Shown here: positions 24,812 to 35,535 of the stretch, piece by piece
Numbering within the stretch: the stretch's first letter is position 1
Layout of the letters: every line of letters starts with the position of its first letter
Source: Begonia masoniana
Taxonomy: Eukaryota > Streptophyta > Magnoliopsida > Cucurbitales > Begoniaceae
Length of the DNA: 64,000 nt
Reading direction: 5' to 3'
NCBI GenBank assembly: GCA_022432975.1
Contig: CM039509.1
Coordinates: 41,202,209 to 41,266,208, forward strand
Position numbers and translations under genes: made by a program
Notes under the pieces: generated by a model
What the model was told of the DNA's origin: nothing
The model's input: only the letters and a program-made list of their open reading frames with translations
Database searches by the model: none

Positions 24812-25325
24812 TGTAACGCCCTGAGTTTTCAGAACACGGTTCGTTACTTATAAACCCGAACATAACTAGGAAATTTTGGATCAAATTAAGAAATTGGTCG
24901 AAAGTCAAAATTTGACATTTTGTTAAGACCTCAAAACACTAAAACTTGCAGCGAAAATCCTTTTGAACAGAACAAAGTTAAGCAAAACTATAAAATAATT
25001 TTTAAAAGAATCGGTTAAAGTATTGAGAAATAATTCGGCCAGAAGAGATGAAGACTTAAGTATGAAATATTTAAAGTTTATAAAAGTCAGACACATCATC
25101 CGCTGAACAAAGTCAACAAAAAGGGCAGAAGCAAAACCGAAGGCTTCCACCGATGATGTCAGCCGGATGAATCAATCATCCAACTTCAACCGATCGCAAA
25201 ACGACAAGTTTTGCTACTCGAATCTACCGATGACGTCAGTCGGATGATTCATTCACCCAGCCTCTGCCGACTACAAGACGACAAATCTTTTACTCACGTC
25301 TTCCGATAGAACAAGTTACATATAC

Positions 25326-25560
25326 CGATCACTAAACGACAAAACTTCTACTACATCATCCGGTAGGTTTAATACACGACATCCACCGATCACTAAACGA
25401 CAAAACTTCTACTACATCATTCGGTAGGTTTAATACACGACATCCACAGATCACTAAACGACAAAACTTCTACTACATCATCCGGTAGGTTTAATACACG
25501 ACATCCACCGATTACTAAATGACAAAAGACTTTTACCTACATCATCCGATGGATAAACTA
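25326..25560 (-). repeat. 61-bp tandem repeat in X1
   Basis: About 3.5 copies of a 61-bp unit containing CACTAAACGACAAAACTTCT and ACATCATCCGGTAGG. The same unit forms the array in element F (54164-54870). Confidence 0.85.
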
Positions 25561-25614
25561 CTCGATATCATCCGGTTACAAAACGACAAATTTTCTACTT
25601 ATATCTTCTGATGG

Positions 25615-26728
25615 CTTCCACTGAAGACATCATCCGATGACTTTACTGAAGACATCATCCGATGGCTTTTACTGAAAACATCATCTGATGATTTTACTGA
25701 AGGCATCGTCCGATGGCTTTTACTGAAGACATCTTCCGATGGCTTTTACTGAAGACATCATCCGATGGCTTTTACTGAAGACATCATCCGATGGCTTTTA
25801 CTGAAGACATCATCCGATGGCTTTTACTGAAGACATCATCCGATGGCTTTTACTGAAGACATCATCCGATGGCTTTTACTGAAGACATCATCCGATGGCT
25901 TTTACTGAAGACATCATCCGATGGCTTTTACTGAAGACATCATCCGATGGCTTTTACTGAAGACATCATCCGATGGCTTTTACTGAAGACATCATCCGAT
26001 GGCTTTTACTGAAGACATCATCCGATGGCTTTTACTGAAGACATCATCCGATGGCTTTTACTGAAGACATCATCCGATGGCTTTTACTGAAGACATCATC
26101 CGATGGCTTTTACTGAAGACATCATCCGATGGCTTTTACTGAAGACATCATCCGATGGCTTTTACTGAAGACATCATCCGATGGCTTTTACTGAAGACAT
26201 CATCCGATGGCTTTTACTGAAGACATCATCCGATGGCTTTTACTGAAGACATCATCCGATGGCTTTTACTGAAGACATCATCCGATGGCTTTTACTGAAG
26301 ACATCATCCGATGGCTTTTACTGAAGACATCATCCGATGGCTTTTACTGAAGACATCATCCGATGGCTTTTACTGAAGACATCATCCGATGGCTTTTACT
26401 GAAGACATCATCCGATGGCTTTTACTGAAGACATCATCCGATGGCTTTTACTGAAGACATCATCCGATGGCTTTTACTGAAGACATCATCCGATGGCTTT
26501 TACTGAAGACATCATCCGATGGCTTTTACTGAAGACATCATCCGATGGCTTTTACTGAAGACATCATCCGATGGCTTTTACTGAAGACATCATCCGATGG
26601 CTTTTACTGAAGACATCATCCGATGGCTTTTACTGAAGACATCATCCGATGGCTTTTACTGAAGACATCATCCGATGGCTTTTACTGAAGACATCATCCG
26701 ATGGCTTTTACTGAAGACATCATCCGAT
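25615..26728 (-). repeat. 26-bp minisatellite in X1 (~43 copies)
   Basis: The unit is CTTTTACTGAAGACATCATC plus CGATGG. The copies are almost identical in the middle and right of the array and more diverged at the left edge (25615-25740). The ACATCATCCGATGG half resembles part of the neighbouring 61-bp unit, so the minisatellite probably arose from it. Confidence 0.97.
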
Positions 26729-28075
26729 CACTACCAGTAGAACATGAACATTTTACTAAAAACCATTCAAAACTACTTAAGTCAGTATATTACTCCGAAA
26801 TTTGGTAAAACCACTATCAAACTAACAGAGTATTATCATTAACAGAAAAAGTCTCAAGATGTATTCGAAAAACATTAAAACTACTACTGTCATAAAAACT
26901 CAACGTACTTAAATTGAAACATTATCAACTAAACCTTCACAACTACTGACATCAGTTAAACCGCCCCATCAGCTGCCAGTTCGATGTATGGATGCACCCC
27001 TCCAACCTGCCTAGCTCTCAACAAACTCAGAGAACACACCTGCTGTCACTTCTTCACCTACATCACAAAACTCATCTATTAGCCTAATGCTAAGTAAGTA
27101 AAGCAATAATGAAATGAAATGCTGAAACATAAATCCCTAAACATGCAATTTCTACTTTCTCATCTCAGTTTCTCATGCATCGTTTCTGATCTGATCCCCC
27201 TATGAAATTGGGAGTTGGATCACTTCTCCCAAAATCATACATCCTCTCTCCCAATTAAGAGGTCGATTAGTTCCTTTAACAACTGTGCAGATCCCCCTGT
27301 GAAATTGAGAGTCGGATCACTTCTCCCAAAGTATAAATCCCTTCATAAGTTAATGGGTGGATTAGTTCCCTTAATAGCTTGCCTGTTACAGTTTGTTCAT
27401 TCCTTACCATGTCATTTCATGTAAATTCATTTTCGTGTACTTTCAAAATATGGTGCATGATGTACAAACACATTCAAGCAGACATAATCTTACTGTTTTG
27501 TGATGTAGGCCCGAAGGCACATGCAAACTTCACTTACCTGGTCTATTGGAAATCGCTCGGCAATAAGCTACTCTAGAAGCTCGCTCACCTAGGTTCATAA
27601 CAGAACATCAATCAAACATTCACTAAACTTCACCAAGAATCAAACAAAAGTTTGAGGAATCCAGTTAGAAACTCTACTACCCGAGCATTCCCATTTATCA
27701 CTAAAACCCGAACCTACCCTCAATCTCAGCATCCTCAAAATTTCTCACATTACACTACCTTAGTTACCTAACTGCTTAAACATAAGAGAAACGAGGAAAA
27801 ACTTACTTAGATTGAAAGAGAATCGAGCAAGAAAGAAATCGCCCAGAGGTTTCTGGTGGAGAGCTGAAGGTCCGAGAGAAAATAGGGAAATAGTGGCGGC
27901 TACAGTGCATTAAACTCGACCCTCTTTCCTTAAATACGTTATCCACATTTGAAATTTCCAATTACCCTTATGCCCTTGCCTAGTCACCCATTAACCCTAC
28001 ATTTATTATTATCATATAAAGTGTGCCATTCATTTAAAAGAATAGGGAATTGGTTCGATAGAACCGGGTGTTACA

Positions 28076-29255
28076 ATTAATAAATAAAAATCATGCTTTT
28101 ATTATAGAATAATACAATATATTATAAAACATCATATTTCTATATAAAAAATTGTTTTTATGGTAAATCTTGTGATGAATTATATTTTTATGCAGATTTA
28201 TTTGGACAAAGAAGATTCTAGATATGAGAAAGAAAGAGAAGTTGTTGAAAATAAGGGTGAAGAGTTTGATAGCAACCAAGATTTTAGGAGAACAAAGAGA
28301 ATTTAATCTAAATTAAATATTTTGATTAGATAAGGAAAGAGAACATCTTGAGAAAAAAATATTATTTTAAAAAGAACTGATTTTTGCTGCAGAGAGAGAA
28401 GCCAAACAGAAGGATCGTAAGAGCTAAACATAAAAAATTCTAAGAGAAAAGAGAAGAAAGTCAGAAGGAGAAAGGAAAAAACTAGAACCCAATATTATTG
28501 CAGCATCGCACACACCATCGCATCGAGGAGAAGAATTTTCATATTTTTCTCTATTTGAATGATGATTTTTATAATTAATATGCTGATCTTTTCTTTTTTT
28601 ATGGGCTAAATATTTAATGTCTACGAGGAGAGAGTATTTAATTATGTGAATTTATTTACTTTTGTATGATTTGTTGTATGAACGTGATTAGATAATTCAA
28701 TATGATTTTATTCTTTATTTTATTAAGTATTGAAAAACATGAATAAATATTAAGACTGCTATTATACGTGACCGTAAATAGAGTTAAGAAATATATTGAA
28801 TTGTGTAAAACTGAATATTTTCATATCAAATAATTAATTTTGTATGATTAATTAAAATTGTGATTAATTGAATTCGTTATAATTTTCTTCTTTCATAAAG
28901 TAATGAAGAAAATATGATAAGAGCTAATCAAGTAACACTTGATTTATGGAAAATATTCTAAGATATCTAGTTTGTTTGATACATCATTTCTATAGCATCG
29001 TTAATAAATTTCATATATGAGAAAATCAAATCTATGCCATGTTTCTTTCTCTTGATTTTCTTATGATTTCTTTGTGCTTTGATCTAGTTATTCATTTCTC
29101 ACTTGATTCATGGTACAAAATTAATTTTCACTTTTAATTAATTTTGTTTTGATTAGATTTAATTCTTGATAATTTTATCCTCATGTGATCCAACACTTAC
29201 TTATAATTGTTACTTACTTGAGATACATACACTTGCGTAGTGTTAGTTTTTCCAC
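28076..29255. other. AT-rich DNA without recognised gene
   Basis: No coding region or RNA gene is seen. Purine-rich (28370-28480) and AT-rich stretches alternate. It may hold decayed retrotransposon flank, but nothing is diagnostic. Confidence 0.45.
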
Positions 29256-29586
29256 AACACAAAGACAAAGATCAATGTCACGATATAGGAGACCAAATTA
29301 CAAGATTAAGGACTAAGAAAATGCATGAAGCGCTTAATGATTTGGTTTTAAAAAGACAAGAGAAAGAATCAATCCAACATGAGCTAAAACTAATAATATA
29401 CTAAGTATTGATGAAGATACAATGGAAGATAACACGCATGAAGATCTACGTGTAGCAACCAGTAATTGTCGGCCTTGATTTTAATAGCAACATTTTGTGA
29501 CTTTTATTTTTATGGAATTAAGTGAATTTGATTGGTTGCTTAAATAGGTTAAAGTTGGTTAGTCAAGGGCATAAATGTAATTTGTG

Positions 29587-29602
29587 ATATATATAATATA
29601 AA
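29587..29602 (+). promoter_or_regulatory. TATA-like promoter in solo LTR X2
   Basis: TATATATAATATAAAA followed after about 20 nt by a GCCGCCACTATT block also found in the LTRs of B and X1. The position suits a pol II core promoter of the retrotransposon. It could still drive readthrough from the solo LTR. Inference from sequence only. Confidence 0.5.
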
Positions 29603-30157
29603 AGGAGGGTTTAGCTAAGGGTTTTAGCCGCCACTATTTCACTTTCCATTTTTGGTACTCAGCTCGACAGATTCCTCTCGGCGGTTTTCTCTCTGATTTT
29701 TCTTCGACTTAGGTGAGTTCTACTTTGATTTCTTGCTGTATTAGTGATTATAGTTGGTAGAGGAGATTGTAGATGCGTGTTTTGGAAATGCTGTGAGTGA
29801 GAGTTGAGTTCGGGTTTTGTGATAAATCGGGAATGTTCGAAGAACAGAGCTCCCAACTAACTTCCTTAGACCTCTGGATAGTTTAGAATAAGGTTTAGTC
29901 AGGATCTAATTGATACTCTGTGTATGGCTTTAGGTTCGAGCAAAACTCCCGAAGTAGCTTGCAACCAAACATTTCCAGGAAGCCAGGTAAGTTGAGTTTG
30001 TGTGTGCCTTCGGGCCTACATCACAAAACAGTAGGGAATATGTATGTTTTGTATGCTTTCTTTTTAGCTTGACATGTATCATGTTTTTTGAAAGAATACG
30101 AAAATGAATTTATATATGTTGTGGCATGGTCAGACATGAACAGTTCGAATCAGCTAT

Positions 30158-30340
30158 TAAGGGAACTAATCCGCCCCTTAATCGAGTCAGAGGATGTAGA
30201 CTTTGGGAAAATTGATCCGCTTCCCATCGAACAGGAGGATCAAGATCAGCTATTAAGTAAACTAATCCGCCCCTTAATCGAGTTAGAGGATACATATTTT
30301 GGGAAAAATGATCCGCTTCCCATCGAACAGAGGGATCAAC
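30158..30340 (+). repeat. ~94-bp duplication in the X2 loop
   Basis: Two tandem copies built on AACTAATCCGCCCCTTAATC, then TTTGGGAAAA and GATCCGCTTCCCATCGAACA. The related LTRs of B (about 7640-7790), X1 and F carry versions of the same double unit between their arms. A 92-codon open frame over it is a by-product of the repeat. Confidence 0.75.
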
Positions 30341-32174
30341 AGAGAGCGATTATAAATGCAACATGAACTATGAGAGTAGAAACATCATGAATAGAATTCA
30401 CGTCTCAGCATTTCATATCATTATTGCTCTACTTATTTAGCATTAGGCTAATAGATGAATTTTGTGATGTAGGTGAAGAAGTGACTACAGGTGTGTTCTC
30501 TGAACATGTTGAAGATTAGAAGCAATTGGAGGAGGGCATCCAGGCTTCGACTTGGTTACTGATGGGGCGGTTTAACCAATGGTATTATCAGTAGAATTTA
30601 GTGGACAAAGGTTTAGCTAATGTGTGCTGAGAATTTTAAACCAGTATTAGTTTTAATGATTTGATACGTCTTTAAAAATTGTTCTGATAATGAGACATGG
30701 ATGGCTTGACTATAGTTCTTCTTTCTGGATTTTGATTTATGGATGTAAGTTGTGTTGAATGGTTGCTGTCAAATTTACAAGTCCTTTTAGTAGTCAGAAT
30801 TTTCCACTGATTTATGTATAATCGATTAAGTTATGTTTCTGTCATAAGGGTAGTCGTCCAGAGTTGAAAGTAAAAATAGTCGTCTAGAGTTAAAAGGGAA
30901 AACAATAGTCCATTCTGTTGACGAAAAGTCCATAGACGTTAGTCTGTGGACGAAAAAATTTATGTAACCCGTGGACGATAAAGTCACGTAGACTGTGGAC
31001 GACAAAGTCACGTGGTCCGTGGACGATAAAACTAAGTAAGTCTGTGGACGATAATCCATAGACGCAAAATTTATGTAGCTATGGACGATGAGCTAAATCA
31101 GTCACCCAAAGTCGTCTAAAGCAATGTCATTCAGCGTACGTGGTCCAGAGTCGCGACGTCTAAAGTCTCTTGTCCAGAGTTCGTCGTCCAGAGTCGTAGA
31201 TGAGTACGTCGTCCATGAGTGCAGACGACAGACTCTGTGGGTGCCAGATAGCCTAGTAGCGTCGAACTGGCTGTAGATGTCGCAGAGAAGTTTCGAACGT
31301 TTTCTCTTTATTATTTTATTTAAACTGAAGGATTCTTCTAGCCTGTTTTCGAAATGTCTCTTTTTTACATGAATGTTTTCCGCTGCAAGTTTTTGTTGGA
31401 TTAAACGATGTATCTATAGACAAAGTTTTAAATTTTTAGTTTAGTTCAGTGTGAGTGTGTAGCGAATCGGGTTTATTAATTCGAGGCGTTACACTACGCT
31501 TAAAGCATGAAGATTCATGCAAATTTATTCTGCAAAGAAGTCAAGTTTCCTTATCTTAAAATAGCACGCAAAAATTTCAAAATTTATGGAGGAGGGAGAT
31601 ACTAGTCGGACCCCAAGCTTCGAAGGAGAACACGGCTACTTGGTTCCCAAGCTTCAATGAAAGGTGCGGCGCACAACCCTAAGGAATGGTCGAATTCTCT
31701 TTTAACAAGTGTTCCAAGTTTCCTTTTTGTTTGGTCGCCAAATTTTCCTTTATTTTAACCTAGTTTCCTCTTGTTAAATTGGTTAAGATTTTTATTTCCT
31801 ATACCTATAGATTGCTACAGACATACCCATTATTTTAGAGTTATTTTGATGGATGTTTGTAGCCTATTTAAATGCTTGAAGTTGGCAGAAATAATATAGA
31901 TGACATACTCGAAGTTTTTTATGAGAATTTTCTCTTTGATTCTTTGTGTAAAACTATGTCGTGTTCAAGCTAAAAACTTGGAAGATGAACTTGATAGCAT
32001 TGGTTCTAACCACAAGTTTGGTTAGACTCAAGCTCCTTTGCTCGGCAACTTTTGTTCTTTCGACAATGTTCTATTGGTGTCAAGTTTCTCATATTTGATC
32101 CAAAGGTGTTCCTAAGCTTAATTCTGTGTTGTTGAAGAGTCTCGATTTTCTCAATACTTGTAGTTCTCATCATT

Positions 32175-32186
32175 TGGTATCAGAGC
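32175..32186 (+). other. Element C primer binding site
   Basis: TGGTATCAGAGC starts 2 nt after the LTR end (CTCATCA, 32172). It is a perfect initiator-Met PBS and fixes the C 5' LTR boundary. Confidence 0.88.
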
Positions 32187-32919
32187 TTTGGCTTCTAGAT
32201 TCAAGTTTTTATCTTTATCGTTTATTATCAATTTCTTCTTCTTCTTGAATTTATTTTCTTACAAATTCGCAAAGTACCAAAAAAAAAAAATTGTTGCTTG
32301 TGACAAAAAAAAAGAGTACAAAATTTTTCTAAAAGACAGTTTTCAAATTCAAAAGTCATAACTTTCAAGCATCACTTTTTTGCTTGTTGAGTTTCATTTT
32401 CAAATTCTTCTTCTTCATAAAATCGAGCATCAATTGTTGACATTGCTTATTCAATTCTTCTTCTTTGATTGTCTAAATTAGTTCTAAGTTGTTGATTCTA
32501 TTTTCTTAGAGACTTCAAAATTCTTGATTGATCGTCTTGTTCTCACAATATTTGTGCATCATTCATTATTGTTAATCCTATGAGATAACAAACTTTCCTT
32601 TCTTGATTTCCTATATTCTCTTCTAAATTGATTAATCTATTGATCTTGGAAATTAGAATTTTCAGTTAAAAAGTTTAATTTTGCTTGTTTTTACTTGTTG
32701 AATATTTTCTCTTGATCAAAGTTTTACATAAATGGCTAAAAAAAGAAATTGAGAGGTAAAAGGCAAGATGGTGATATTATCATATAAAAGTCATTATTTT
32801 GAGTGAAAAACGAGTGACGAGAGATTGGTTGAGCAAACATGTGAGGGAGTGCTTAAGGTCTGTTAAACTAGTTTTGTTTTCTAACAAGGTTTATTTTATT
32901 GTGCAGCCACAGAACTATG

Positions 32920-33890
32920 ATTAATAGGAGTGAACATTGTAACTTTGATCCGAAATTGTTCATAAGGGCCATACAAGATCAATTTAAGATGGATAGAATA
33001 GAGTTCCCTTCTAATAGTCATACACGGAGAAACGAAGCACCAATGCAGCATGATTTATAAGGAGTTTGAGTATGAGAATGACAATTATAAAAGAGAAAGA
33101 AGAGCTAGAGCAAACCGTGAGAATGGAAATCTAAGCAACATTAAAATGGTAATTTCTCATTTTCAAGGTAAGTGTGATCCCAAACTATATTTAGAATGGA
33201 AAAGAAAATTTGATCATGTATTTGATTGTCATAATAACACCGAGAAGAAAAGAATCAAAATAGCTTCGATGAAGTTCACAGATTATGCTGATATATTGTG
33301 GGATCAATTAGTGAAAAATCGAGTGAGGTATGGTGAACAACTCATGCGCACATGTGAATATATGAAGATACTTATCCGTAAGAGATTTATTCCTAACTAC
33401 TATTATCAAGATTTATGTAGGAAATTACAAGGTTTGACTCAAAGATTCAAAAGTCTGGAGGAATACTACAAAGAGATGGATGTAGTCATGATTAGGGTTA
33501 ATGTGGAGGAGGACATTGAATCTACAATGACACGATTCCTTGGAGGTTTGAATAGAGAGAGCGAAGACATTGTGGATTCGTAACACTATGTAGACTTATA
33601 GGAATTGTTGCACAATTTCATTAAAATTGAGAGGTAATTGAAATCAAAGGGGAACTCTAAGATCGGATCGGCCTCAAATTCTTCTTGAAAATCCAATTGG
33701 AGAAATGAGAAGCCAAATTTAATATAAAAGAGGAGTTCAAAGGAAAGACAAAGACGTCAAATACTAACCCTGTAAAAAGTAAAATCGAGACTTCCACACC
33801 TATAAAGTCTTGTGAGGTTAAGTGCTTTAGATGTCAAGATTTTAGTCCTATTGCTTCTAATTGTCTGAATAAAAAGGCTTAATTGTTTTA
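32920..33890 (+). pseudogene. gag: Element C Gag remnant
   Basis: The N-terminal part (AIQDQFKMDRIEFP...) reads in one frame until about 33050. The main body reads in another (33050-33583) with the Gag signature YLEWKRKFDHVFDCH, FTDYADILWDQLV and YYKEMDVVMIRVNVEED. A stop follows at 33581. A single zinc-knuckle remnant near 33815-33875 reads CFRC..C but has lost its histidine. Related gypsy Gags form virus-like particles; this copy is dead through a frameshift and stops. Confidence 0.8.
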
Positions 33891-33929
33891 GATAATGGTG
33901 TATAGTAAGTGTTAGTTTAAGAGATGCTA

Positions 33930-34144
33930 AAATGCTGCCATTAGAGGAGTGTAGCGATGTAGATGTTGAGGAACTTATGAGGGGTGAGTTTTTGGTCACT
34001 AGACGAGCACTCAACGTTCAAGCTAAGGAATATGGAGATGAGGTGGAAAGAAATCACATTTGTCATAGTAGATGCTGTGTGAAAAATAAATTATGTATTT
34101 TAATTATTGATAGTGAAAGTTGTACTAATGTGCCTAGGAGGTAG
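33930..34144 (+). pseudogene. Element C protease-region remnant
   Basis: The frame contains EELMRGEFLVTRRALNVQAK and a CILIIDSESCTNV segment, corresponding to the IIDGGS-type active site of this gypsy group. The catalytic D-S/G-G context is altered to DSES, so an active aspartic protease is unlikely. It is followed by stops and an A/G-rich low-complexity tract (34440-34640). Confidence 0.65.
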
Positions 34145-34639
34145 AAAAGTTGAGCTTGAAAACTGAGAGGCGTCCAAGGCCTTATAAGCTACAATCGTTG
34201 AGTGATTGTGGAGATTTGAATGTGACTAGACAAGTGAAGGTTACACTTATTATTGGCAAGTATAAAATGAGATTCTTTGTGATGTAGTACCTTTGCAAGA
34301 AACTCATATACTTTTGTGAAGACCTTGGCAATTCGATATAAAAGTCAGGCACAATGGTTTCAAAAATGAATATTCCTTTGTTCAAGATGGTAAGACGGTA
34401 ATCCTATCATCATTAAAACCATGGGAGACTTGTGAGGATCAAGAGAGGTTCGTAAAAGAATTCAAAAAGAGAGAAAGCTAATGAGTAAACAAGAAAAGAT
34501 AAGAGAGTCGAGCGAATGAAAAAAAAAGAAAGAAATAGAGAAAAAAGTGGGAAAAGAAAGAAAAACCAAGGGTAAGAAAAAAAGAGAAGAGTAGAAAAAT
34601 GAGTGGAATGACAAGAAAAAGTGAGATAAAAGTTGTGAT

Positions 34640-35535
34640 GTTAGCAAAGCAACAAGTAATTATACTTTTGTACAAGGATGTTTATCTTTCAACTAACAAT
34701 CTAATTTCTTCTCTTCCAATTGTTGTTTCTTCTTTTTTGCAGAAATTTGAAGATGTATTTCCCAAAGAGTTGTCGGGAGGATTGCCTCCTTTGAGAAGGA
34801 TTTAGCATAAAATAGAATTCATGCTGTTAGTATCAATTTCTAATCGACCAGCGTACCAAGCTAATCCCGAAGAAACTAAGGAGATTAAAAAACAAGTGGA
34901 TGAACTATCAGAAAAAGGATTCGTGAAGAAGAGCCTTAGTCCTTGTTTGGTTCCCGTGATCTTATTTCAAAAGAAATATGGAGCTTGGCGAATGTGCGTA
35001 GATTCTCGAGCTATCAAAAAAATAACGATAGAGTATTGACACTCTATTCTTAGATTGAATGATATGTTTGATGGATTGCATGGTGCATGCTTATTTTTGA
35101 AAAATGATTTGTAAAATAGCTATTACCAAATTCCCATTAAAGATAGAGATGAATGGAAAAGCACCTTTAAGCTAAGTATGGTCTCGATGACTAGTTAATA
35201 TTTGATGAATCATGTGTTACGATATTTTATTGGTTTATAACAAAACTTGAGATGATATCTTGGTTTATAGCAAAACTTTAGATGCACATGTGAGACACTT
35301 GAATGAGGTTTTTAATGCCTTAAGGGAAAATCAATTGTATGTTAACGTGAAAAAGTGTGTTTTTTGCATGGATTTGGTAGTATTTTTTGGTGTTGTAGTT
35401 AGTTAAAAAGAAGTTTCAGTTGATGAAGAAAAGGTGAAAGTAATAAGGGATTGGTCGAGACCAAAGTACGCCAATGAGGTAAGAAGTTTTCATGGGTTAA
35501 CTTGTTTTTATAGAAGATTCGTTAGAGATTTTCGT
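34640..35535 (+). pseudogene. Element C reverse transcriptase remnant (5' part)
   Basis: Readable blocks are FEDVFPKELSGGLPPLR, EIKKQVDELSEKGFVKKS, a GAWRMCVDSRAI segment (motif of the RT fingers), YYQIPIKDRDEWKSTFK, and VKVIRDWSRPKYANEVRSFH...FYRRFVRDF at the thumb end. The stops after 35036, near 35115 and in the palm show decay, and the YxDD box cannot be read intact. Solo LTR E1 interrupts after VRDF. Confidence 0.75.

Larger units (their letters stand above)
24812..28075 (-). mobile_element. X1: solo LTR (3.26 kb) with large tandem array
   Basis: It is flanked by a perfect ATTAA duplication (24807-24811; 28076-28080). The plus strand begins TGTAACGCCC and ends CCGGGTGTTACA. There is no second LTR, PBS or coding region, so it is a product of LTR-LTR recombination. 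Inverted arms lie at 27057-27071 and 27495-27509. A donor-like rc AG/GTAAGT is near 27536, and TTGCAGCG (rc CGCTGCAA) near 24944. It shares a 61-bp repeat with the LTR of F, so the two belong to one family. Confidence 0.92.
29451..31493 (+). mobile_element. X2: solo LTR in the element C 5' LTR
   Basis: It is flanked by a perfect CTACG duplication (29446-29450; 31494-31498). It begins TGTAGCAACC and ends GAGGCGTTACA. A strong TATA region TATATATAATATAAAA (29587-29602) lies 23 nt before TAGCCGCCACTATT, a block shared with B and X1. The donor CCAG/GTAAGT has GT at 29987. GCC-TTCG-GGC is at 30006-30015. Arms are CCTACATCACAAAAC (30015-30029) and TTTTGTGATGTAGG (30460-30473). GTGGACGATAAAGTCACGT-type repeats occupy about 30910-31110. 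CCGCTGCAAGTTTTT is near 31381. Confidence 0.92.

Noticed and set aside
25615..26728. CRISPR-like array of regular repeats
   Set aside because: The units are contiguous with no unique spacers, and the DNA is plant nuclear; this is a minisatellite in an LTR.
30088..30366. 92-codon frame with a duplicated RPLIE..DPLPIEQ motif
   Set aside because: It coincides with a duplicated non-coding block that other LTRs of the group also carry out of frame or on the other strand relative to an ORF.
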